Assembly (NCBI GenBank): GCA_021014325.1
Contig: JAJGQC010000713.1
Coordinates: 124,001 to 188,000, forward strand
Source of the DNA: Plazaster borealis
Taxonomy: Eukaryota; Echinodermata; Asteroidea; Forcipulatida; Labidiasteridae
Length of the DNA stretch: 64,000 nt
Direction of reading: 5' to 3'
Positions 28,085 through 38,435 of this stretch are shown here, in pieces (position 1 is the stretch's first letter; every line of letters starts with the position of its first letter). The notes under the pieces are model-generated. The model did no database searches and was not told where the DNA came from. It saw only the letters and a list, made by a program, of their open reading frames with translations. The position numbers and the translations under genes were made by a program.

Positions 28085-30569
28085 CCTCAGTGAGTTTTGG
28101 TCTACTGAGGCTATGGGGGTGAGGCTCAAGAACTGTAACTGTAAGCAATCAACTGACAAGCTGTTGACCCCGAATGACCAACGCCAGTTTGACAAGATTT
28201 GGGAGTCCTGTGAGAAAGTGGACAACCGATGGCTAGTTCCCTACCAATGGAAAAGGGACCCAAATGAGCTCGCCGACAACAAGAGGCAGGCAATGGCGAA
28301 GTTATTGTCCATAGAGAAGAAGCTACAGAGAGAAGGGAACAACGCTCAACTGTATGATGATCAGATGAAAGAAATGGAGAAAAAGAGATTTTCGAGAAAG
28401 CTAACCACCGAAGAAATGAAGAAGTATGACGGTCTGGTCCATTACATCTCCCACCACCCAGTAATTCGTCTTGAGAAAAAGAGCACACCTGTTCGCATCG
28501 TCTTCAATGCCTCTGCTAGCTTCAATGGCCATCGACTGAATGATTACTGGGAAAAAGGACCTGATCTCCTCAATGATCTCTTTGGGGTCTTATTCCGTTT
28601 CAGACAGTTTCAGATTGCTGTGTCAGGGGACATAGCCAAAATGTATCACCAAATCAGAATCCCTGAGCGTGATAAACATGTACATAGGTTCCTTTGGAGG
28701 AGCTATGAAGACCGAGAACCTGATGTCTATGTCAAGGAGGTGGTAACCTTTGGTGACATGCCAGCACCAGCTATGGCATTGACTGCATTGAAGAGAACAG
28801 CTGCCGAAGGAGCCAGAGACTACCCTGAGGCATCTAGAGTTTTGGACCATGACACATACATGGACGACATATGTACCTCTACAAGATCCGTTGAGAAAGC
28901 TACACGTCTGACTAGCCAAATTGATGCAGTCCTAAATGCAGGTGGTTTCAAAGTAAAAGAGTGGGTGTCGAATACAGATTTGGCAGTTGAGATGCCTGAA
29001 GAGAGACCAATCGTCGGACACACATCTACAGAAGAGCAGAAAGTTTTGGGCGTTGTATGGAACCCCGAGACAGACAGACTGAAATATCAAGTTAAAGCAG
29101 TTGCCCTGAAAGAAAGAGACGTCATGACCAAGCGAATGATTCTGAGTGAACTGGCCGAGGTATTTGATCCCATTGGGTTTACTGGTGCCTTCCTGATCCG
29201 AGGAAAGATCCTGATGCAGAAGCTGTGGCAAATGGGTGTTGATTGGGATGACGACTTGCCTCCAGAACCAAAGGCTAAATGGAGGAACTTCTTCACAGAA
29301 CTGCAAAGCTTGAATGGAGTTTCATTTGATCGATGCATGATGCCAAAGCCAGACTTTCCTGTGGAGTTAATAGTGTTTTGCGATGCATCCGAAGATGCGT
29401 TTGGCACAGTTGCCTACACCAGATCAAAGAATGAGAACGGTTCGATAGATGTGAGATTTGTGGCTGCAAAATCAAGGGTAGCTCCACTGAAGGCCCTGAC
29501 GATTCCGAGATTGGAGCTACAGGCAGCACTGTTGGCTACTAGACTCTATGCATCAGTAGTCAGGGAAACATCAATTGAGTTTGAAAGAGCCATATTCCTG
29601 TCAGACAGTGTAATTGTCCTATCATGGATACGTGGACAATCACGACAGTACAAGTCCTTTGTTGCAAACAGAGTGGCGGAAATTCAGAGCCAAACCGATC
29701 CTTCCGACTGGAGGCATGTCCCAGGAGAGCATAATGTTGCGGATAAGATTTCAAGAGGGGTCAAAGTCGAACAATTACAAGGCACCTGGAAGGACAGGCC
29801 AGGATTCTTAAGAGAACCGGAAGAGAATTGGCCAAAATCACTCCCAAAGGCTGAAGAAAAGGAAATAAACAGAGAAAAGAAGGAGAAAACTGTGCTAATG
29901 GTGAAGGAAGCGGAAGATGCAATAGACTACAACAAGTTCTCCAGCTGGAGAAAGTTGATCCGTGTGACTGCATACGTCTTCCGTTTCATCTCGCATCTGA
30001 AATCGAAGCAGAGAGACCATGACGGTCCGTTAACAGTTGAAGAATTGACCTCTGCTGAAAACCACTGGCTGGTTGAGGCCCAGAAATCACTCCATGGGCG
30101 ACTTGAGAAAGGAGAGTTTAAGTCACTTAGTCCATTTGTGAAAGACGGAATGACCTTTGTTGGAGGAAGGGGTCATCTTGGGAAACTTTCTTATGACAGA
30201 CAACACCCGGTGCTACTCCCCAGAAGCCACCACATATCATACCTGATCACGAAGAATGTCCATGAGCGAGGGCACTACGGAGTGGCGACGACAGCAACCA
30301 AGGTCAGAAGCAAGTACTGGGTAACCGGCGGAACAAGCTTGGCAAAGAGTGTGAAATTCAGGTGTGTCATGTGCCGGGTTTTTGAGCGCAAAACAGAAAC
30401 ACAGTATATGGCCAGTCTGCCTTGTGAGAGGATGGCACCATTTACACCGCCATTCTACTACACATCTTGCGACTACTTTGGACCGTTTGTTGTGAAAGTA
30501 GGTCAAACAAAGCAGCAAAGCACTACGGGTAATTTTTACCCGTCTAAATACGCGAGCCGTGCATATTGA
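28029..30569 (+). CDS. BEL/Pao pol: RT, RNase H and integrase zinc domain, left arm
   Basis: 846 open codons, the longest intact frame in the window. In order: Peptidase_A17-type linker and reverse transcriptase (GDIAKMYHQIRIPERDKHVH; catalytic YMDD at about 28,857-28,870), RNase H (first Asp in VFCDASEDAFGTVAY; LSDSVIVLSWIRG; VADKISRG), and the integrase HHCC zinc domain (HERGHYGV ... CVMCRVF) to the first catalytic Asp region CDYFGPF. The frame is lost by a shift near 30,515-30,540 before the rest of the integrase. The start codon shown is only the beginning of the open frame; the product would be cleaved from a polyprotein. Confidence 0.9.
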   Translation: MRRQQERPLCYTKVTDKTDLSEFWSTEAMGVRLKNCNCKQSTDKLLTPNDQRQFDKIWESCEKVDNRWLVPYQWKRDPNELADNKRQAMAKLLSIEKKLQREGNNAQLYDDQMKEMEKKRFSRKLTTEEMKKYDGLVHYISHHPVIRLEKKSTPVRIVFNASASFNGHRLNDYWEKGPDLLNDLFGVLFRFRQFQIAVSGDIAKMYHQIRIPERDKHVHRFLWRSYEDREPDVYVKEVVTFGDMPAPAMALTALKRTAAEGARDYPEASRVLDHDTYMDDICTSTRSVEKATRLTSQIDAVLNAGGFKVKEWVSNTDLAVEMPEERPIVGHTSTEEQKVLGVVWNPETDRLKYQVKAVALKERDVMTKRMILSELAEVFDPIGFTGAFLIRGKILMQKLWQMGVDWDDDLPPEPKAKWRNFFTELQSLNGVSFDRCMMPKPDFPVELIVFCDASEDAFGTVAYTRSKNENGSIDVRFVAAKSRVAPLKALTIPRLELQAALLATRLYASVVRETSIEFERAIFLSDSVIVLSWIRGQSRQYKSFVANRVAEIQSQTDPSDWRHVPGEHNVADKISRGVKVEQLQGTWKDRPGFLREPEENWPKSLPKAEEKEINREKKEKTVLMVKEAEDAIDYNKFSSWRKLIRVTAYVFRFISHLKSKQRDHDGPLTVEELTSAENHWLVEAQKSLHGRLEKGEFKSLSPFVKDGMTFVGGRGHLGKLSYDRQHPVLLPRSHHISYLITKNVHERGHYGVATTATKVRSKYWVTGGTSLAKSVKFRCVMCRVFERKTETQYMASLPCERMAPFTPPFYYTSCDYFGPFVVKVGQTKQQSTTGNFYPSKYASRAY

Positions 30570-31077
30570 AGTTGCTGTTGATTGTTCTCTGATGGAATTT
30601 CTTCAAGTCCTTAGAAAATTTCTTGTTGTACGAGGTCACCTGAAACTGATTCAGAGTGACAATGGAACCCAGTTTGTAGGGGCAGAAAGACAGTTGAGAG
30701 AGATGGTAAAAGGGTGGAATGTAACCAAGTTGAAGGACTTTTGTGCTGAGAGACAAATATGCTGGAAATTCACGACACCTCTTGCTCCACATCAGAATGG
30801 ATGTGCCGAAGCCTTAGTGAAGAGCTGTAAGCGAGCTCTTAAGAAGGCTATTGGAGAACAACGGTTGACCCCATTTGAGTTTCAGACGTGTCTGCAAGAA
30901 GTGGCGAATCTTGTCAATGAAAGGCCTATTGGCAGGCATCCAACTGATCCTGATGATGGCAGCTACATCTGTCCGAATGATATTCTGCTTGGTCGAGCAT
31001 CAAACAGGGTACCCCAGGGCCATTCCGCACTAGCAGGAATCCAAGAGAGAGAGTTGAGTTTGTTCAACAAATTGTGA
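30559..31077 (+). pseudogene. BEL/Pao integrase core, left arm
   Basis: Continues the integrase in a different frame from the upstream pol. The second catalytic Asp is in LIQSDNGTQFVGAERQL and the catalytic Glu in HQNGCAEALVKSCKRALKK. It ends at a stop (31,075-31,077) before the C-terminal module, which is open only in another frame. Confidence 0.8.
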
Positions 31078-31355
31078 CGCCCTTCTGGAAAAACTGGATA
31101 AGGGATGTTCATCCAGCTCTTGTTCCAAGGAAGAAGTGGTGTGTCCACAGACGAAATGTGTGTGTTGATGACGTTGTTATTCTTGCCGAGCCGAATCTTA
31201 TTCGAGGAAAATGGAACATTGGAAGAGTAACTGAGGTCTACCCAGGACAAGACGGACATGTGCGCAATGTCAAGGTAGCCACAGCTCATGGAGATTACCG
31301 TAGACCAATAACAAAGATTGCGGTTATTTACCCGGTTGAAGGATATGAGAACTGA
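31074..31355 (+). pseudogene. BEL/Pao C-terminal DUF5641-like module, left arm
   Basis: A 93-codon frame with PFWKNWIRDVHPALVPRKKW, VILAEPNLIRGKWNIGRVTE and VRNVKVATAHGDYRRPITKI, the usual last module of BEL/Pao Pol. It is out of frame with the integrase core. Confidence 0.8.
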
Positions 31356-31404
31356 TGAACTGGTCTGTGACTTCAACCTGTTTGTTATGCGACTTCCTCG
31401 CATA

Positions 31405-31415
31405 GGTGGGGAGGA
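31405..31415 (+). promoter_or_regulatory. Polypurine tract, left-arm BEL/Pao
   Basis: GGTGGGGAGGA directly precedes the TG that starts the 3' LTR; this is the primer site for plus-strand DNA synthesis. Mirrored at 48,502-48,512. Confidence 0.8.
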
Positions 31416-32954
31416 TGTTTCGTTGAGTTTTATTCTGCACTGTCGCTTGAGGGCGCTATACTTAGCGACCGCTTTCCGATAAACGCTTCAGAAACTGTAC
31501 TTTTCGATAGCATTTAACTGGTTAAAAAGGTTATCTAAATAACTAAATTGTGTACTGATACTGCTTAGAGTTACTGATCGGCGTTTAGGGTGAGTGTTAT
31601 AGAAGTGTATTTTTGGATGAGACTTACAGTAGTTTCGTAGTATTAAAGATAATTCCAACGTTTTTTCTGCTCACTTGAGAAGTTGTTCTAGTGTATTTGA
31701 TTCATGCACTTGATGCACGTCAAAGTTCAAACGTTAAATGTTGGATGTTGTAAATCCGTTTTATAAGGTTTTAAGTTACAATTGCTGCTTTATGTAAGAA
31801 TTTAAGAATATTCTAGAGCAAGTATCATCGAGGCCAGGATTTGTTTACTGTAAATCAGTTGTGCATGATCTTATTGATTTAAAGGTGATTATTGTCATTG
31901 TAGTTTCAGGGTAAATCTAGTAAATGTAGTATATTACATGACAGGTTCCTGTATTTAGAATGTTTTCCTTATTTTTGTTTAGGGGATTACCGTTTTGATT
32001 ACTGAACTGTATGCTGTTTAACTGGACTGAACTATTGTTGCTGTACTGTTACTTTTCTGCTAGTTGTATCCGGTCACACTAGTAAGTTAATGTTTCCGCT
32101 TAAAAATCATTTATGTTTCTAAAATTACTTTCACTTGCTTCAGTTGTTTGGACTGTAATAATTTTCTGTTTACACGTGTTAAGACTGTTTAGCAGTACTC
32201 TGAGATATGGAATGTACATTCATTCATGTACTTGGGTTTTTTTTTTTTTTTCAGAATTGAATGCTGATTTATTATTAAAATCTTCATACATTAAAACCGG
32301 GTGCGACGCCATTCTTAAATCCTCTGGCCTTCCAAACAATGTTTTGAATTCAGTAAGAGAAATGGCATGACGTAACCATCTCAGCTCCCCGTTATGTATT
32401 GTTTAGAAACGATCATGACGTATGGAAATAAATGCGAGTTTGAATTGAATTGAATTGAATTGAATACACAACACCTGTGTTCAAAGTGCAGATGCAGTGT
32501 AAAAAAACAGTGTTTCAAGTGTTTCTGCAGTACGACACCTGTGCTCTGCCTCAAAGTGTAGATGCACTTTGTACACACTTGTGGTCCAAATAGGAATAAT
32601 AATATACACTTTTAAATATATGCACACTTCTCCAGAAAATTGGTCAAGAAAACAGAGGGAGTGTACAATTGTACATGCAGCAGATAATTTTAAAATCTTG
32701 TGGTCCAAGTTTTCAAAACGTTGCAAACTAAACCACACTGTGATTTCCAAACGATGATGTTATCTAAAGGAATTCATATATAACCAGGCCTAAATAAAGT
32801 TTTTTTAATTGAATAGAATTTTACCGAGGTAATGGAGGCTGTTGCGTCCATGCCCCTTGAAATGTTCCAGTAGAAATATAAATTTCCCTCATAGAGGTTC
32901 TCTTCACCAAGGGACCATGGATAAATTACGAACGCATTCCCACGCGTGGCTGCA
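31416..32954 (+). repeat. BEL/Pao 3' LTR, left arm
   Basis: About 1,539 bp from TGTTTCGTTGAG to GTGGCTGCA. Contains AATAAA followed by a (TTGAA)n run (about 32,442-32,465) and a T-rich run near 32,240. Differences from the 5' LTR are few, which points to a fairly young insertion or gene conversion. Confidence 0.85.
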
Positions 32955-33108
32955 CGGAGTCATCACAAAATTGTCAGGGCCCTGTGCAACCATTGGATTT
33001 GCGCTCCAGTGATTATAAGGTTCCCTCATTATCGCACTCTATTGTTGGTGCCTTTTGGAGAAATGAATCTGGCCCGTATAAAAACATTGTGCTGTGGCTG
33101 GTAACCAC

Positions 33109-33215
33109 CGGATACTCACATAAAGTAAGGACCCTGTCCAAGGTCTCCTTAAGTTTCTTTCTCTTGTCTTTGATGACCTTCTTGTTCAGTTCTGTCAGTG
33201 TCTCAAGGTTCAACT
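33109..33215 (-). CDS. WBP11-like exon A, left arm
   Basis: A minus-strand exon, acceptor 'tttctccatccag', 107 bp if the donor is the GTGGTT at 33,108 downward. A stronger-looking GTGAGT eleven bases earlier would break the phase with exon B. It encodes LNLETLTELNKKVIKDKRKK then LKETLDRVLTLCEYP. The run LN.KV.KDKRKKL.ET..R.L.L.E is the hallmark of the Wbp11 domain of the splicing factor WBP11. Upstream exons were not found. Confidence 0.6.
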
Positions 33216-34299
33216 CTGGATGGAGAAAGATAAACAAAGATCCAAGGGAATAGTAATGGCAATGTAGCGGTGATCACATAGCGATTGCTGTACTAACCCG
33301 GAATATAACACAGTGCACTAAAAGATACTGTATATCAATAAACTATGCTGTGCAGCACTGATTATCGATATGCTCACTTCCTGACCACAAATACTACTCA
33401 GCATATACCCCAAGGCAATTCTACTCTCTGCCCTCTGACTGACCAGTAGGAATTAGACATTCCACACAGTGAGGCATTAATAAGTTGTAGCATAGTGTAT
33501 GAAACAATGGCTTAAACCATGGAGCTATAAACTAATACAGGTACATAGGAAAGGTTTGACCATAACACTCAAAATAATGTGTTTCTTACCAATAATGTTC
33601 CAACTTAACCAATCAATGAGAATTAAATAATAGAGGTAAAAGAAGTTCTAAAAGCCAACAGTTAATAAATGAATAAGCACTTTCTTATATCTTAAGGCTT
33701 CTATAGTCAAGTAATTAAGCAAAACCTAAACTTCCTGGAAATATACAATGAATGAAGTATTGAGAATAACCAATAGAGACCAACTTCTTAAGAAATGTGG
33801 AAATAGCCATATATTGTGACTTCCATTGAGCTAACAATCAGTGATGTCAAGTACACAACTGATGGTGGATAAACTTATTAAATACCTCAATAATTATGAA
33901 AACCAATTAAACAAAGTATGAATCAAAGAACAGGTAAACAAGTACTCACCCCTTGCAATAAAACTCCCCTGGCTTAAATATAGATCACCTTAATTTCTTG
34001 ATGAATATGATGAGATGGAGGAACAGTGTATGACCTCACCCAAGTGAGTGTTAGCTGGCAAGTGGTCTGGTATATTGTGCAATGCATGCAACCCCCTGCA
34101 GTGCTGGTCACTCCTTACCAAGATTGTATCCACTAGTGGTTAAAGGCGCAGTCTGCTTTAAGTTATTAAATTATTCAAAGTCTTAAACAACACAACTGTA
34201 TATAAAATAATTAAAGCAATTCTTATTTAAAGAATAACCTAAAAGGCATCTTTCACACTTGTTTGCCAACAGGCGACCCCAGAATGGCGTCCGCTGACC

Positions 34300-35050
34300 T
34301 CCACATTAATTTCACGTATTTGCACTGCGTGTGGGTTCAGTTCTCTATCTTGCGCCGTATTCCCATTCATAAATGCCCTTTAGTTAAAAAGTAAGCCTAT
34401 TAAAGACAATCTGTGACAATCTGTTTGAGCGAATTTTCGTAGTTTGTACATTTTCATAAACTTTTGTAAAATTCTGTTTTGTGCGCGTTGGTTTGTGTGT
34501 ACGCGCGTGTACAAAAAGATTACGCGCGGGTATACTAATAGCTTTGTACTGTGTTCCGCGTAAGTAAATTGGCCTAAATGAGCGTACGCACCCATCACGC
34601 GAAGCCAGCCAGCCATGTTTAAACCAATCACAATAGCGAATCTGTCTGGGGTATAAGAGTGGCGACGAGTTGGATATGGAACGCAGACGCGCTATATTTT
34701 TCCGTATTCCACGAGCGCGCGTGTGATAACGTATTTATCTTCAAGCAAACTTGATGCGCAGTTAGAACACACAATACGCAGGGTGTGATATGGGCCGTGC
34801 AATATAAGTTTTTATATAACACCCAAGCAGATCCTTGCCATTTGATTGGAGGATTGTCCGTCACGTGATAGCAAATAAACGTACCATTGCACGCTACGGC
34901 ATTCACCGTGCATTTTTGCACGGAGCGTACCACATCATTGCGTGCGCGTGTCTTTGATAATGCAGCAGTACTGCAAGGCACATGGCACCCGTGTGTCTCA
35001 AAATAGCAGTACAGAACGCACTTAGTCACTGTTGAATCCAAACAAGCCGA
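34300..35050. promoter_or_regulatory. CpG-enriched block with TATA/CCAAT-like motifs, left arm
   Basis: Unlike its AT-rich surroundings it is full of 'gcgcg', 'acgcgcg' and 'gcgtacgc' motifs. It holds 'aaaccaatcacaatagcg' and 'gggtataagagtggcgacg' (34,620-34,670), a CCAAT plus TATA-like pair on the plus strand. It could be a promoter or the U3 of an unknown element; nothing downstream proves either. Mirror: about 44,870-45,620. Confidence 0.25.
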
Positions 35051-35062
35051 ACCAAAAGAAAT

Positions 35063-35110
35063 GGGTCTAATGCATTGATCTCAATATAATAGAGATCAAT
35101 GGTCTAATGT
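35063..35110. repeat. Short hairpin, left arm
   Basis: 'tctaatgcattgatctc' is inverted as 'gagatcaatggtctaatg' across a 9-base loop. Mirror at about 44,824-44,872. Confidence 0.8.
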
Positions 35111-37427
35111 CACAATTAAATATTGTACGCTTTGTTTGTTTTGAAAGTTGTATCCTCCAATCAAAATGACAAAGATCTACTTGGATGTTATGCTCCGCCT
35201 CGTTGAAAAGAACATTCCATCTTTCAACTCATGAAAATATTCGCACCATGCACTAATAAACATTCATTACTTGTATAATATCACACTCCTTGTTGCTATG
35301 GATCGACCAATCAGAATCGAGTATTCAGGCCTGCTTGAAGATAATATTCAACATTCCGTACCTTCAGTAAAACAACAGTTGGTGGGTTATGGATAGAACT
35401 TCACGTCACACTGCAGTGGTCGGTATGAAGACAAAATAATGTCATACATTCTGATATTACGAAATAAGTGCCAAATGTGGAATAAGAAAATTAGTAATTA
35501 TTTATCTGATTCTTCTAATGCTCTAGAATTTACACACTTGTAACTCGAAAAAGCTTGACTGGCATTGGATACAATTCCTATAAACGGGTCATAAAGTTGA
35601 ATTTACTAATGCTCAATAGAATAATGTTCAGTGTTAACTAGATGCCATCTTCAACATTATGAAACAATTACTGCCACATTTTTCTAGCATTTTTACTAAA
35701 AATATCCTGCCGGGAATTTGAGGCAGTGAATCCTTTACGGAGTACCCGCTTAACAATTCAAATATTAACAAAATTTACGGCAATTGAATATTAAACATTG
35801 AATTTACACTGCAGTGTTTCAGAAGGTTTGTTACAATAATGATTTTCTACATCACCAATTCATCACTTGAACGCCATACTGTTTAACAGCCGGTTGAATT
35901 AATAGTTTGTCCCCAGAAATTGCAACGTATACAAACTAATTTGGCTGAACTTAACAAATTAAGGAAAAGGAACCATAACTTTTCCCTACAGTCGACCTCT
36001 CGACTTGACTGCAAATGCAGGAATGAACCCAAATTCCAGAAAAGGGAGTAGGCCTACATGTATTGCTAATTGACCGCAGGTATTTCAGCTATGACGTCCA
36101 GTCATATTCAAATGTTTGTGCCTATTGGGTCACCGTGCTCAGGAATTTACCTTACCAATTAAATGAATATTCTCCCAGTGGATTTATTATCTAACACATT
36201 CCAACTCGGTATTTAATTTACGGGTGTGGCATTAAGGAATAACTTAAAATACTTTCTAGTACCAGTACGTGATCATTGACCGACATTTCTAGGTCAGCTG
36301 GTTACACAATGACTGGGCCCAGAGCTAGTTTTTGTATGAGGATTAGCCTAAAGTCTGTTTGTAAACAAATTGTATTTACTCTGCCCCAATTTTTTTTAAA
36401 ATAATACTAATACAATTGTTTTCAAAAATTCAAAGTTCCCTAAAGCAAATTACACTGGGTTGATCCTTAGGACAAAGTATATTCAACTCTGTTACGTTTT
36501 GTTCACTTAGATTGTACGATCCATACCCACCACCCGGTTATGAAATTGACCCTGAATTCAAGGCACCATGACAGGAACAACACATTTTGACTCTATCTGT
36601 GCCCTAAACCAACGGCGCACCCAAGAGGGTCCCCGAAAAAAAAATGGGGGGGGGGAAGAAAGGAGAAAATTGTAGATGTGTGTGCAATATGTGATGGTCA
36701 CCTTCACCAAACACTTCTCTTTGTTTTTTACCACGGTCAAAATTGGCTATTGGTGTTAATTATCTCAACTTGTGCCCTACCCGTGTTAAAGATGTACGTG
36801 CATGCATTGGTCCATAACTCCTACAACATGATATCCTATAAAGAAATAAGAAGAATGTATTTGAAATAATTACATTTATTGACAGTAACATTCTAGCGAA
36901 ATTAAAATACGTTTAGGCTATGAACTTGTTCGAAGTACATCAGTTTCTCAATAGGCCCACTTCACTATCATATGATATGTATAAATAACCATTATTTATG
37001 ACCATTATTCATTTGTTTTTAAATAATATCCACTGTGTATAATAAGTTATGGTAAGATGTGTTCCTGATGCTGCAGTATAGAAAAACACAAATCTTTATT
37101 TAGGATCCAATCCAACAGAAACTTGCTAACTAACCGCAGCTTTTTATTTATAAGGCGTTTTTAAATTAGTTTCAAGGTTGCCTCCCAAAATTTGGATAGA
37201 TAATTATTATTCTTTATCCCAGATGCAAATGATTACATCTATTAAATTACTCTTTATTGTTTTAGATCTTCTCAACAAATCTGGAATTCTAAGTTTACTT
37301 TGAGAAAGTTATAAAACTGAAGTCTCTGAAAGAAACAGTTTCAACATAATATTTTTAAAATGTTTTGAGAATTTCAACTGAAAAATTATAGGAATTTAAA
37401 TACATTGTCATCTCAACTTCAACACGT

Positions 37428-37694
37428 TTAAGGCACTGAACACGAAAATTATGAAAGAAAAAACACCCTTGTTGTACAAATTTAAGTGCTTTTAGATGCC
37501 TGAAAAAGGCTTCAGGCCAGAAGTCTTTTAATATTTTAGTGAGAAATTACCTCTTTCTCAAAAACTACGTTACTTCAGAGGGAGTCATTTCTCACAATGT
37601 TTTATACCATCAACAGCTCTCCGTTGCTCGTTACCAAGTAAATTTTAGCTACTATATATTTCAAGTAATTACCAAACGTGTACAGTGCCTTTAA
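37428..37694. mobile_element. Family-C MITE, copy 2 (5'-deleted), left arm
   Basis: Starts 'tttaaggcactgaacacg', lacks the first ~100 bp of the family interior, and ends 'accaaacgtgtacagtgcct'. Confidence 0.75.
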
Positions 37695-37814
37695 ATGATC
37701 CTTAATTATCTTGATAATTTTGGTTTAGCAAGAGCATCAATCAAAATTTTGAAGGAAGCAAACTGGTATACCTAAACAAAACGTCTCCCACATAGAGTAG
37801 TAAGTTAAAATGAA

Positions 37815-38059
37815 AGTGTCATGGCCATAGCAAGCCGTCTACAGCATCGAACTAGGTTCTGATGGCGCGTCATCAGAGCGTGGGTTTGAATCCCAGTCAT
37901 GACACTTGGGCAAGACACTAATAACTATCATTGCTTCTCATAACCCAGTAGTAAATGGGTACCTGCATAGAGATTGTTGTTTTGAATGAGTAGCAACGTG
38001 TGCACCATTTGGTTGCCGGTGCTGCATACTCCAAAGAGTTGAGATGGTGTCAGGAGTGC
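37815..38059 (+). mobile_element. tRNA-like SINE, left arm
   Basis: Reads GTGTCATGGCCATAGCAAGC with a B box GGGTTTGAATCCC and then 'catgacacttgggcaagac', a tRNA-Leu/Ser-like head with long variable region followed by a ~160-bp body. It is directly abutted by a family-C MITE at 38,060. Confidence 0.65.
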
Positions 38060-38435
38060 TTAAAGGCACTAGACACGTTTGGTATTTAGTATGTCAAACA
38101 CCAGTATTCTCACTTAGTGTATCCCAATGTACATGCATGCATAAAATAACAAGCCTGTGAAAATTTGGGCTCAATTGGTCATTGAAGTTGCAAGAAAATG
38201 ATGAAAGAAAAACACCTTTGTTGTACAAATTTGTGTGCTTTCAGATAAGAATAAAAGGCTTAAGGCCTGAAGTCTTTATTTAATATTTTAGTGAAAATTG
38301 CCTCTTTCTCAAAAAACTACGTTACTTCTTTTCACAATGTTTTATACTATCAACAGCTCCCCGTTGCTCGTTACCAAGTAAGTTTTATGCTAATATATAT
38401 TTGGAGTTATCACCAAACGTGTCCAGTGCCTTTAA
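38060..38435. mobile_element. Family-C MITE, copy 3, left arm
   Basis: Full-length copy with ends TTAAAGGCACTAGACACG and CGTGTCCAGTGCCTTTAA. Confidence 0.8.

Larger units (their letters stand above)
24034..32954 (+). mobile_element. BEL/Pao LTR retrotransposon, left arm
   Basis: Layout: full LTR (24,034-25,555), an adjoining partial LTR (25,557-26,145), Gag-like region, zinc knuckles, retropepsin-like DUF1758, reverse transcriptase, RNase H, integrase, DUF5641-like tail, polypurine tract, and 3' LTR (31,416-32,954). The domain order (Gag DUF1759, zinc knuckle, DUF1758, Peptidase_A17-linked RT, IN, DUF5641) is that of BEL/Pao. Both LTRs begin TG and end CA. The flanks differ ('aacaa' before, 'cggag' after), so no target-site duplication remains. 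It is antisense within the WBP11-like intron and carries several frame breaks, so it is probably non-autonomous. Confidence 0.92.
33216..37427. other. Intergenic or intronic, repeats and AT-rich sequence, left arm
   Basis: No exon could be supported. It contains a CpG-richer block (34,300-35,050), a hairpin at 35,063-35,110 and a homopolymer-rich site at 36,630-36,660. Short open frames (e.g. 34,628-35,041) have no protein-like composition. Mirror: 42,506-46,710. Confidence 0.5.

Noticed and set aside
34628..35041. A 137-codon minus-strand frame and its 158-codon right-arm counterpart at 45,068-45,544
   Set aside because: Cysteine/histidine-rich composition typical of chance frames in CpG-rich DNA; the frames and lengths differ between arms.
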